This document shows, one piece after another, positions 22,763 through 34,700 of a DNA stretch of 64,000 bases. The notes under the pieces were generated by a model that did no database searches, was not told the origin of the DNA, and saw nothing but the letters and a program-made list of their open reading frames with translations. Source of the stretch: Protula sp. h YS-2021 (lineage: Eukaryota; Annelida; Polychaeta; Sabellida; Serpulidae); assembly GCA_949752745.1 (NCBI GenBank), contig OX457028.1, forward strand, positions 27,182,645-27,246,644. Direction: 5' to 3'. Made by a program: the position numbers and the translations under genes. Each line of letters begins with the position of its first letter. The stretch's first letter is position 1.

Positions 22763-25700
22763 GTAAGCACGTGCTTTGTGGGCGGACGAGGGGGGGGGGC
22801 GGAGGGGGCGGGGGTTGAGGGGGGTGGGGTCAGGTGTCTTGTTAAAGCGTTCGTTAGAAGGACCGGGGCAGGGAAATTACAGTTTTGGGTTTTTGTTTGG
22901 TTTGTGAATTAAACATATGCACTTCATGTGCATTGCGTTCGGCTTTGCGGACTCAACTTTTGCTGCACGTGTATTTTGAGCTTGGTTGTGAACGACACGT
23001 GTATCTTGCGTTAGTTTATTGCCTGTACGGATGTATTGTGTTTGCTTTAAATTAAAAATTTATGAACTCTTCTTGTTATTTTATTAATTCAGAAGTAATC
23101 AAATTTGTTTTTGAATTGAAGAAGCTCTTTAGGCATGTTAATGTATGTAAGTAAAGAAGGAAATAGTTTTTTTGAGTGTGATTTCATTCCAGGAAAGAAA
23201 GACGCGCATGCGCGCTACAAGCGACTGCGGAAGGGCAGGCGGGGCGGGGACGAGAGCGACAAGGTGCTGCAGGTATGACGTCACTTCCGCTGTGTTGTGT
23301 TCATGGGTCATTTACGTTGAAAATACCTACTTCGTACTGATTAGGGTACACAGTGACAACAATTATAGAGGTCATTTCAGTAGATTTGTGTTTAAAAAGC
23401 GCGAGCCAGGCTGCCCAAAACTTAGTCGCACGGCATATTTTGTTTTCATGGTTTAAAGAAGAAATCAGTTTTTTTTGTTTTTTTTTTTCAAATGACTAGG
23501 GGGTGGGGAAGCTAGTCATGGAATGGGTATCCAATTCGAAGTGAGTAGCTCGAGCCAACCAATGACCGTGAAAACTCGGCCTTTTAAACGTGTGAATAAC
23601 CGTTAGAAAAAGGTGAACATTTTACAGGAAATTAGAACAGCTTGACACAGCATTGAGTACTTTCGCAACCGGTTTAATATAGAAGTAACAGAGGAGAAGC
23701 GCCCAGTGCAGCTGTGTGTAGCTATATTTCAAAATCAAAAACCACAAAAAATAGTGCGAATTAAAATTCTAGGGTATGCAAGATGTAGCCAAAGACAAAG
23801 CAAGAGGCGTCACTCCACACAAAGACGAGAAAGAAACTGAACCAATCAAGTAAGTGTCCCTTTATGACGTCACATCGCATTCCATAGCGTAATTGGAACA
23901 AAAAGAAATTCCGGGTTTAAAATATTGAAGTTCAGAGTAGAAGTGATTGAAAACCATTCTAAAAGGGAATAAATTAAGTCATCGGTGATCTCTGTATGTC
24001 AGGTTAAATAATGTAGGAATTCAGTAGAACACTTTATAAGAACTCAAAAGATAGTGAAAATAGAATGCCCAGTATATAAACACTAGGTTGGGCTTTATTA
24101 TCGACATGATGTATGGAAATAATCTGATTTTTAAAAGATCACATGTTAAGAGGGCACCCTTCCCCACTTCTCCCCCCTTTGCACTTTTGTGAAACAATTT
24201 GTTCTTCGGCCACTTTTGTGTTTTAGAGTTCTCCGATATGCGTATGAATTTTGACATGTTATTTTTTCTTATATATATATGGTTTTTTTTTTTTTTTTTT
24301 TTTTTTTGGAAAGACAAACACGTTCTTTGGTTTCGCGTACCAAAACAAATGTATATTTTCAATAAGTAACCGTAAGCGCAGTCTTGGCAACAATTCTATT
24401 GCGGCTGTTTACTCCCTTTCATCTAATTCAATCTGAATGCAGCAATTTGTTCAGCCTTCTCAGAAAGCTACATTGTGTATGAATTTCTCCCGTTGCTTAT
24501 GCCTTACTTTTTTGTTGAGTTTGTAAAATCAGGTTGTTTTTCACTATTCTTCCATATCGTTTTGCTGTTTTATTTTATTGATTTATTTTAATTTAAATCG
24601 CCAAATAAATAGAAGTTTTATAACCTGACTGACAGAACACGAGGAAAAGTGAATGAGATAAACATTAAACATAAGCAAAAAATTAGTAAATAAAATTAGT
24701 AAATAAATAGATAAAAATAATAAGTAAAATAAAAAAAGTAAATGAATTGTGTATCATAGAGATGTACAAGCAGAAGCGCAGTGCTCCGAGTTCTAAAAAC
24801 AGAGTTGAAAACTAGAGTGTACCATCATTAAAATGTTATCAACCACATAACCGCCCCCCAGCAGATTCACGATTAAGAAATAACCGTTTAGAAACAACAT
24901 AGATTTGGGTGTCACGTGACGTGATTTTTTTTTGTGTAGGGGAAAGAGATGGGACGAGAATCTGGAGCGTCCGGATCTGGACTACAGCGAGATCTTTGAT
25001 TATGACGTGGGTCAGGTTCCAGGTATATTAATATATTATGTAATTGCCAGTCTGTTTTAGGTGACATCAAATGGATCTGAAGTGCAGGGTTGTTGTAGCA
25101 TTTTTCTGAATATCGTTAACATATAAAGAACAAAATTAGTCAAGTTCATTGATGAAAAAGTGTTACCTATACAAACAAAAGTGCATAAAGAAATGCAGTG
25201 CTTACTTGGGTCGTAAACTGGTTGGTGTTTCTTTTATATTCCAGTTGCATCAAGTGTATGAGTAAAGAAACGTGTGTTCATTTTGATCACTGTATTCTTT
25301 GTATTTTTGACTTTGTATTGAATCTGTGTGAATCGTGAACACCTGTGGAGCGATAGCGTAATCATATGCTCCTGTTCACAGGTATAACGCGCTGGACGAT
25401 AGCGTAATCATATGCTCCTGTTCACAGGTATAACGTGCTGGACGATAGCGTAATCATATGCTCCTGTTCACAGGTATAACGTGCTGGGAGATAGAAAACT
25501 TCCTGCCCAATCAACTTGACGAAGGTTCGTACAGCTGATTGCCTCTTCTGTCAGTCATCTTCTCTTCATTTTACTCGACATAGTTTGGTTCCAATCTATT
25601 GTTTAATGGGTAAAGACTTGTCATTGAAACACGACCTTTTTGACGCCGACTGTTGTATGGAAGTAAAGTTTTCTCCACTGTCAATATAAAATAATTATAA

Positions 25701-28700
25701 TTGAGAGTGAACTGCGTTTAATTTTATGCTCCAGTAAATTAAATTTCCAACATGTTTGCGTCTTTTATTTTGCTTTTCTTGTCACATGTTTTATTTTTAT
25801 TTATTGCAAAGGTATGAACTATTATCTTAATCTTTTAAATGACTCTCTTGTTTGTTATGCTTACATTTCTAGGACTGGGTAAATATGTTAATATTATGTA
25901 AATAAAGCTTCATACATTTACACGCATCTATTTCATCAATAACTGCGTATACTGTTTATCTGAGCTCTCCCCCCCCCCCCCCGTCGCACTTCTTTCCCCG
26001 CTTTAATTGCGTCCACGTCATACATTGGCAGTATATAATACGCCGGGTTTCTTAGTCTAACCCTATCACATATGTCACGAATGGTCGCATTTCTGGTAGG
26101 TCTATAACAAACACCCACGTAAACACAGCACCTTTTCATCTTTTTTTTTTTTTTCTTTTTTTTTCTTATAACATCGAAGTTATTGGCATTGGGGCGTGTT
26201 TTTTATTATTTGTTTTAACTTAAATTTATTTGTTAGTTTGGTAATACAATGCGGTGATTGGGTGGGTGTTTCTAATCGTTTTCAGTTGTAATTTAAATAT
26301 ATGAAATTTTCACAATCTTTGTGCCTTATTGTAAATTCAACAAATCTGAAGACACAATCACAGGTATTGGGTACATAAATAATGTTCTGAATTGTTCACA
26401 CTCAAGTCGTCGTTAAGAATTTCTAGCTCGATATTGAATAAATCCTTGATTTAAAAAGAAAACACTGTTCTGTTTCTGCAGCCTGTAAATGCTATATGTA
26501 ATGCTTGTCCTCGCTGTAGTATAACTTCTTTTTTTTGTTTGATTTATTTGGGAGAGACTAGCTTAAGGATAATGCCACTATGGTGACGTCTGAGTCTACC
26601 AAGTTGTCTATTCACATTATGAACAAACTAGAGGCATTGTGTGCATTGAGGATGAGTAGAACGATCTGCACACTTGGCTATCCTGAGAACACGATCGTGT
26701 TTCTTCATGCGCATGTTTTTTTTCCATCATATTTAGCATTGGGAATTATACTTTTAGTATCATTGCTGAAACCGAAATCGTTTTGTGAAATAAATGCTTT
26801 GCATTCCTTCGGAATATTTCATCAGTTGAGAGTATTTCACATGGACATTATGTAATATAAATCTCAGTCTTATTATGTATTATGTAATATTATTATGTAT
26901 TATTATTATTATTATGTATTATGTAATATAAATCTCAGTCTCAATCTTAGTTCTGCTTGCGAAGAAAGTAAAAAGGGAGTGAGATTTTCCTTTGAAAAGA
27001 AGTGAAAAAATGTCATCAGCTTTTTGGCAGCAAAACTGAATGTATTTAACTGAATAAGTTTGGTTGTTTATCGGGTTTTTTTGCACATACAAACATTTTT
27101 TGCGGCGATATTGGCAGTAACCAGTCGAATTCTGCATTGCAAACACCTAATACATTGGCACTTGTAAGTGACGACAAATTTAAAACTTGGGCCATTCTGA
27201 TCTGCTTGGCAGCTCTGATGGGGAAGTTTTACGGGGGGGACTGCTACATTATCCTGAAGACATCCCTGGATGAAAGCAACAGTCTGACGTGGCAAATCTG
27301 GTACTGGATTGGGGAGAAGGCCTCTGTAAGTCTTGTGCCTCAGTATGTCGCTTCTGCAAAGTAAACATCAGCATAACACTACATATATCCCCTGCCTCAA
27401 GAGAAAAAATTATATAAAATAATAATTGTAATAATTCAAAAAAGCAAATACTGCGTGACACCAGATTTTGGGTTCCTTGGATATGGCAAGTTCCAGATTT
27501 TGTTTTTAACAAGACCAGTGCTTGTATTTGCGCTGCCGACTTGGGCAGGAATCTTAGCTGCTCTATTTTCACCATTGAAAACGCCGTTCTGATACTGAGT
27601 AAGTACTGCTTACAGTCCCGCGTGAACTGAGCATTTTAGCGAGCGCCGAATGCAAGCACTGTCTGCTGCATAGCCTGGTGTCGACCATTTCAGCTGGACA
27701 AGAAGGCCTGTTCGGCCATACACGCCGTGAACCTGAGGAACTTACTGGGAGCCAATTGCCGCACGCAGAGGGAAGAGATGGGCGATGAAAACGACGACTT
27801 TCTCGACTTATTTGACAACGGTCAGTCATGACACGATTGCGTCACATCAGTAACAGTGTGAACCCTTTAACAGAGCATTTAAGCAGTGGTAACTGAAATA
27901 GAATCTTTGCAAAAAAAGTTTGAAATAATACCAAGGGATAAATGGCTATTTATCAGTGCTGCCCAATGATTTTTTATTTGAACTATGTATATAAATTTTT
28001 AAGTTGATATACATATATGGAATGTGTACTTCAGGAGTATCGTACATTGAGGGCGGGCGCACTGCTAGCGGCTTTTTCTCAGTGGAGGAGATTGATCAGC
28101 CGAGTCGCCTCTACAGAGTGTCCATACGTCACGGCACCGTCAAACTTGATCCTGTCAGTGGTTTAGTACTAATGACTATTTAAAAAAGTGTATTTTTAAC
28201 CCTTTTCCTATTTTAGCCGTGTTTCTCCTGATATTCTAGTCTTATTGCATTGAAATGGAGTTATTGTTTAAATCTACTTTTTTTATGTCTTTATGCACGT
28301 TCTCGGTGCGCTTACATTAAAAAAAAACGTTTCCAAGGAGACAATTACGAGAATAGTTGGCAGAAAAGACGTGGGTATAATTTTGGCCATATACCACTAT
28401 CAAGTACAGAATTGGTGAACTCGATTACGAAATTGCCCGCATTGCTTCCATTACGTATCGAATGGAAGATATTGCATTATTTTTGTCGTGAAAAGAAGTC
28501 CGTAAGGCAGCACTAATTCGTTTCTCGCGTTGCAGTGCCCGGTGAGTGCCACATCACTTGACCCTAGATTTGTATTCCTGCTCGACGCCTCTAAAACTTT
28601 ATACGTGTGGGGGGGAAAGAAGTCCACGCTCATGGTCAGGTCAAAGGCTAGGTAAGTGCTTGTTGCCATAAATTCATTTTGACTTTTCTTAAAATAAAAA

Positions 28701-31700
28701 CTATGTATCAAAACTAAATTTTGTTTTTGCTGTGTTAGCTGTATTCTGATGCAGAAAAGAATGATTTTGTGACGAAAAGAATCTTTTCTGATTAAAAATG
28801 TTCGTTTTTGATTTTGAAATAAGTTAGTTGATTGTTTCATAGAGAAGGCACAGTGTTGTTATTAACGTTTGTGTTAATGTAGCATCTTCCAGAGCGATAA
28901 AAGATTGGCATACATGCGTTAAAGCAAGTTATTCCCAACGCTCATTGGTTCTCTAATCTCACTGCAGCATATTCGAATAACCTTTTTCCTTTTTTTTATT
29001 TTCTAGGCTTATTGCAGATAAAATCAATAAAAATGAACGAAAGAACAAGTACGAAATCATCAATGTGACCATGGGGCAGGAAGACGATGATTTCTGGAGC
29101 TTTCTCAATGGCCAACCTACGGGGAAACTAATGGTATGGAACCCCAGGGATTATTTTGTTTTTCAGGGGAAGCTATTTTTAATTGAGGAGTTTTTGTGAT
29201 AGTGTCACTCATTTTTTTCTCACAGCAGTTGGGTTTTAATATTGTTAAATTTGTGGAATTTAGTAACATTCTCTAATGTCTATTATTTTAGCTTTTAAAA
29301 CAATTAAAAAAAAACTACTGCACTGCTCGAGTGCAGATTCATATCGCTGTTTAGATTCTGCACTGGCATTTGATTTTGAGTGTGCCGTTGTATTACAGGA
29401 ACATGTTCCTGACAACTGGGAACCACCACGCCCGATACTCTACAAGGTCGGGCTGGGTATGGGCTACCTGGAACTGCCGCAAGGTAGGCGACTCGCCCCT
29501 CCCCTCCCTCCTTCTCTCCCCTACCGGTCACCTCTGTGTGACTGGAAGTGAAATTCTTTGACTAATTTAGACATCACCATCTTTAAATATCACTGCGATA
29601 TCACTGTTTTGAGAAAAAATAGGACTATTTTTTAGTCTTATTTATGAAGTATTAAAATAAATAAATAAATAGATAAATAAAACGATGAGACCTGTCTGTT
29701 GGAAAGAATAACTGACCGGCGAGGTGTGGTTGGTGGCGAAGCCAGTAGAACGTGAAAAGAGGTTGAGAGAAAAGTAATTGGAAAACTCGATAATTCAGAG
29801 GTGGCCATAATCGCGACCATTGGATTTGACTTGAATGTTGTTGTGTGTTATGGGTTACAGTGGACGTGCCACAAGGCAAGCTGGTGCAGACGCTGCTGGA
29901 GACGAAGGGCGTCTACCTCCTCGACTGTCACTCGGACGTCTTTGTCTGGTCAGTTCCGTCGTGACGTAGAGTGTCTCAAGTGCTCACTGCATATCTGCTA
30001 TTTTTCATGGTTTCTTTATTTGAGGGGGGGTGGAGGCTAGGAGGGGTGGGGTGTTAGAAGTATTATGGTATCCCGGCAAGTCATTTAGAGGCAAGGGATG
30101 TAAGTGGCCAGGGTGCGACAACTGATCTGTTTTCTCAAAACTTTGTTTTGGTTTGTATAATCATTTCTATGGCCAACCTACGGAACAATAAAATTACCAC
30201 ATAGTCTCACTTTATTTTTTTTTCTAAACGAGATCAACCGCACTGTAACAAAAGGTTTTTAGACATGTAAGGAAGCTTTAAAGGTCAGTTACTCCGGATT
30301 TCATTCGAGACCAGTCAACAGCTAGCTAGTTCATAGAATGTATAATCTGGCACAAAGGATAATCCCTTAAGTATCTGTTAATGCCCAGGGCTTCCGGACC
30401 ACGTCGAAGTGATGGTAATCAGTGGACTTGTCTCTCCCCCCCCCCCCCCCAGTGGCCATAGTCCCTGGACTTATCTGCTCCCCCCCCCCCCACCCCCCAT
30501 CTCACAATTCATTTAAGGGTCCTCGACACAGAGCAAGTTTAAATCAGATCTGCATTAGGGCAGACAATAAAATTTTTAATCCCCTTAATTTCTTTTAATG
30601 CCAAGGGTTGTCTTACCTGTCACAATTGCTGAGCCATTAACGCTTAGGCTTACACAAAAATAGGGTTTGAAAAATTTAGAGAAGTTAGATCAGATGTCGA
30701 CTGATCAATTGTCGTGATATATTAATGCCAGTTAATTTTTCAATTTATTTTTCATGTTACTTTTGATAATAATGTTTTGATAATATCGATAAATTTGATT
30801 CTTCAATATTTTTTCCACTGTATTTCTGTTCACAAGTTCCTTTTTAGCACTTCCAATTAGTTCTTAATTTTCGTCAGTTAAAAGGAGCAGTGTGTTACGA
30901 TTTATAGAAAATTAATGACATGACGGAATTAATTAAAAAGAAATAAAATAAAATAAATAAACATTTCTTTAATAGCAGTTATGGGTAGAATATATGAAGT
31001 AAAAATGTGTGAAATTTGCGAGAATACTTAATGAGGGTTGTGTTTTATGTGAGGGGTTGACCACTGATTGTGTTGCTGACAGGATCGGTAAGAAATCGAC
31101 GCGCCTGGTGAGGGCTGCGGCGCTGAAGCTGTCACAAGAAATCTGCTCCATGATCCACCGGCCTAGCTACGCCATGGTGAACCGCTGCCTCGAGGGGTGA
31201 GGAGAGAGACACGTGTAGCTATGGCTTACAGGCCATGGCCGTAATCAGCCTGTGTATTGCAGGTGTCTGACTGCTAAAAGACCACCTGGCTCATTGTGGT
31301 CCACAACAGACCTGAAAAATCCCAAGCTGTCAGATCTGTTAACATAATATATATTTGTTGTACAATTTGCATTTCACATGCATTTGGGTGTGTTTTCTTC
31401 ATGAGTTGTCTGAAAATACCTGAATTCCTGCCCACCCCCCTCCCCACCATAGCAAAAAGACGGCTGACTTTGACGAGCTGTTCTATGATTTTCTTGTTTT
31501 TTTGTTTTTTCTTGTTATGCTTATTACGAGTCTCCGTACATTGAAAGTGTGCATCAGTGTAGAAAAATACATCATTTTTCATTTTAGGACAGAGCCACAG
31601 ATTTTTAAGGCGAGGTTTTCCGGATGGGATGACGTCATTCCCGTAGATTTCACGAGAACCTCCGAGTCTATGATAAGAAGAGGTCATGATATCAAGGTAT

Positions 31701-34700
31701 TCCCACATCCGAATATGCTTGAATTGCTGTCGCTTGGCAACTCTGTGCTGTGCATCTGTTTTATGCACTATTCAAGAAAAGTTAAAGAAAAAGAAAACAA
31801 AACAGAAGAGAACACAATATAACAAAAAACCTGAACCAACACAAGGAATGGGAATCCTTAACCATATGCGTATTCCAGAAATTGTTGCTAAACTAATACA
31901 TTAATAGATCATGAGCCTGGGTGATTTGTATTGAATCCGTGGAAGGCTTGTGAAAGTGGCCTGACACACACACACACCCCCTTTCGCATGCTCACACAAT
32001 CGTGCCTTACCCATATAGCACGGAAATACTCTCTTTTCGGCATCAGATACTTCCCTGTACTGTGACGTCATCTGTGTATTACACAGCAGCCTTCGTTACA
32101 CGAAAAAATGGGTTTCGTCAGAGCCTACGTCAGCATCACACTGGCTCACGGCAATGACGTTCGTGTGAATGTGGCGAGCGTAGTTCTTTATACGCTGTAA
32201 GATAACGTGAAGTTGACTTATCATTTCTTTATACGGGAGTACATTGTCACTCGGTACGTGTACCTTTTTCTGTACTTGCTAGGTGATTATGGAAAGAGAT
32301 CAAATCAAGACGGACTTGTCGGCGCTGTTCATGCCTCGGCAGCCGGCCATGAACTACGAGGAGGCGGAGAACTTGATGATGGAGTGGAACGAGGACCTGG
32401 ACGGCATGGAGTGCTTCGTCCTAGAGGGAAAAAAGTTCGTACGCCTGCCCGAGGAAGAGATCGGTAAGCGCGCGTAGTGATATACAGAGAAAAGTCCCTG
32501 GTGTAAATGGAAATAAGGGTAAAAATTATTTAAGCATTTAAGCTTTAATTAAGCATTTTTTGCTTGCTTTTGAATCAGCTTAGCGTTTTTTTGTAACGAA
32601 ATGTGGTACTTCTTTCGCCATGAATGGTTTCGTTGAAAGAAAGAGAAATACAAGTAAGATAAGAGTATTACGCAGGAGAGAAGAGGCTAAAGATGGTTTA
32701 AGATTCCGTGTGCAGAAAGTGCCCCATTTAATCCGAGTTTGCGTCCTTCTGCGCTGTAGACGTGATGAGTTGATCTATAAAGAAAGACCAGCAAATGAAC
32801 ATTAATCATATATACATCAGGAAGTGAAAAAAGGGGCTGAAATGGAATTTTGGATGAATTTATGCGGATTACCGGCGCGTGGGTGGGCCACTGACGTCTC
32901 CATACTGGCCATGTCTGTGGTTGTGTGTTGACAGGGCATTTCTACAGCGGTGACTGCTACGTGTTCCTCTGCCGCTACTGGGTGCCCGTGGAGGTGGAGG
33001 AGGGCGAGGGCCAGGAGGAGGAGGAGCTGCCCGAGGACGACTTCAAATGCGTCGTCTACTTCTGGCAGGGGCGCCACGCCAGCAACATGGGCTGGCTGAC
33101 CTTCACCTTCAGGTATGCTATGTGACAAGCAGGCTGACCTTCACCTTCAGGTATATCACGTCACAAAGATGTGACCTTCACTTTATATACTCCAGCGGTT
33201 GATTCTTACCTTCCGGTTGACCTTTACCTTAAGGTATCCCATATCACAAGCATGTGACCTTCACTTAATGTTCGTCAGCAACATGATCTGGCTGACCTTC
33301 ACCTTCAGGTATACCACATCACAAGCATATGACCTTCACTTTATATACGCTAACAACATGGTCAGGCTGACCTTCACCTTCAGGTATGCCACGTCACAAG
33401 CATGTGACCATCACGTTATATTAGGGTTCACAATCATGCCGAAATGTTCAGTTTGTGGCTGGCATTTCTTTCTTTACTCGGGGTGAGCGGACCCTTAGCC
33501 TCGACGAAAAAACGAAATGCGAGCCCTGTCGGACCGTCTACCTTCGATGTAGCAGCCCCCCCCCCCCCCCCACTCAGTAATGCTTTTGAGCATGGTCTCA
33601 TCCCAGGCCTTCCCTCTTATCTGTGGATTGTTTTAAACTAATTATATTTGATTATCATTTTCCTTTTTCAGCTTGCAGAAGAAATTTGAATCTCTTTTTG
33701 GGGAGAAATTAGAAGTGGTTAGAACACGCCAGCAACAAGAAAACATGAAATTCTTGTCTCACTTCAAACGAAAATTCATCATTCACGATGGTAAGGTCAA
33801 GCCGAGTTTCTTTAGTACAAACAATTCGAAGCTGTTTATTTTCTGTAAACTGGGTTTGATTTTTTGTGAAATTGCTTGATGGTACTGTTCACGTTGTATT
33901 TAGGGTTGTTGCAAAGTAGCAATTTTATTTATTAAGTGGTTAAAAAACACGAACAAAAATTGTGTATTTTCTTTCCTTTGGAGTTGTAGTCACGCATAAA
34001 GCGTAATCACACTCCCGTGCTTTCCGATATTCTCGTCGGTTTTGTCCAATCAAAGCGCGAATTTTAGACAGTTAGGGCAAGCAATTTAGGTCTACTGGAA
34101 AACTTGTGTTTACTTTGTATAGAAATAGAAAATCAACATTCAGTCATGAAGAAATGAGAGGCAAATGAATATCGAAAATAAGGACTAGATAATAAATGCT
34201 TTTGGGCAGTATTCTTACTAGTTCTGACAAGTATTCAGAAAGATGGACATCAGCAAAATGTTTGTAGTTTAGTCCAATAAGCCTCAACGTAAGTTGAAAG
34301 CCTGAGTTCACTTGTTGCCGACATTTTGACTCACACTTTATGTTAATTTGAATACGTAAAAAAAACTGGCTTTCAAGGGAAGAGGAAAGAGGTACGCGCC
34401 GAAGGCGAGCGGCCGCCGGTCGAGTTTTTCCACGTGCGCGCCAACGGCAGCCCGATCGCGACGCGCTGCATCCAGATCGCGCCCGACGCGGCGCTCCTCA
34501 ACTCCGAGTTCTGCTTCGTGCTGCGCGTGCCGTTCGACGGCGCGGAGGAGAGCGGTATCGTGTACGTGTGGGTGGGCCACCGCGCCAACCCGGAGGAGGC
34601 GCGCCTTACGGAGGAGATCGCCGACGATATGTACGGGGTGAGGGCTGCCAACGGGATGTGTTTCACGCCCCTCTCTCGCTCCCCCCCACCCCCCGCCGAC

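Noticed and set aside
31274..31768. 164-residue minus-strand frame
   Set aside because: It lies antisense across FLII exon 25 and its flanks, with no homology or splice support.
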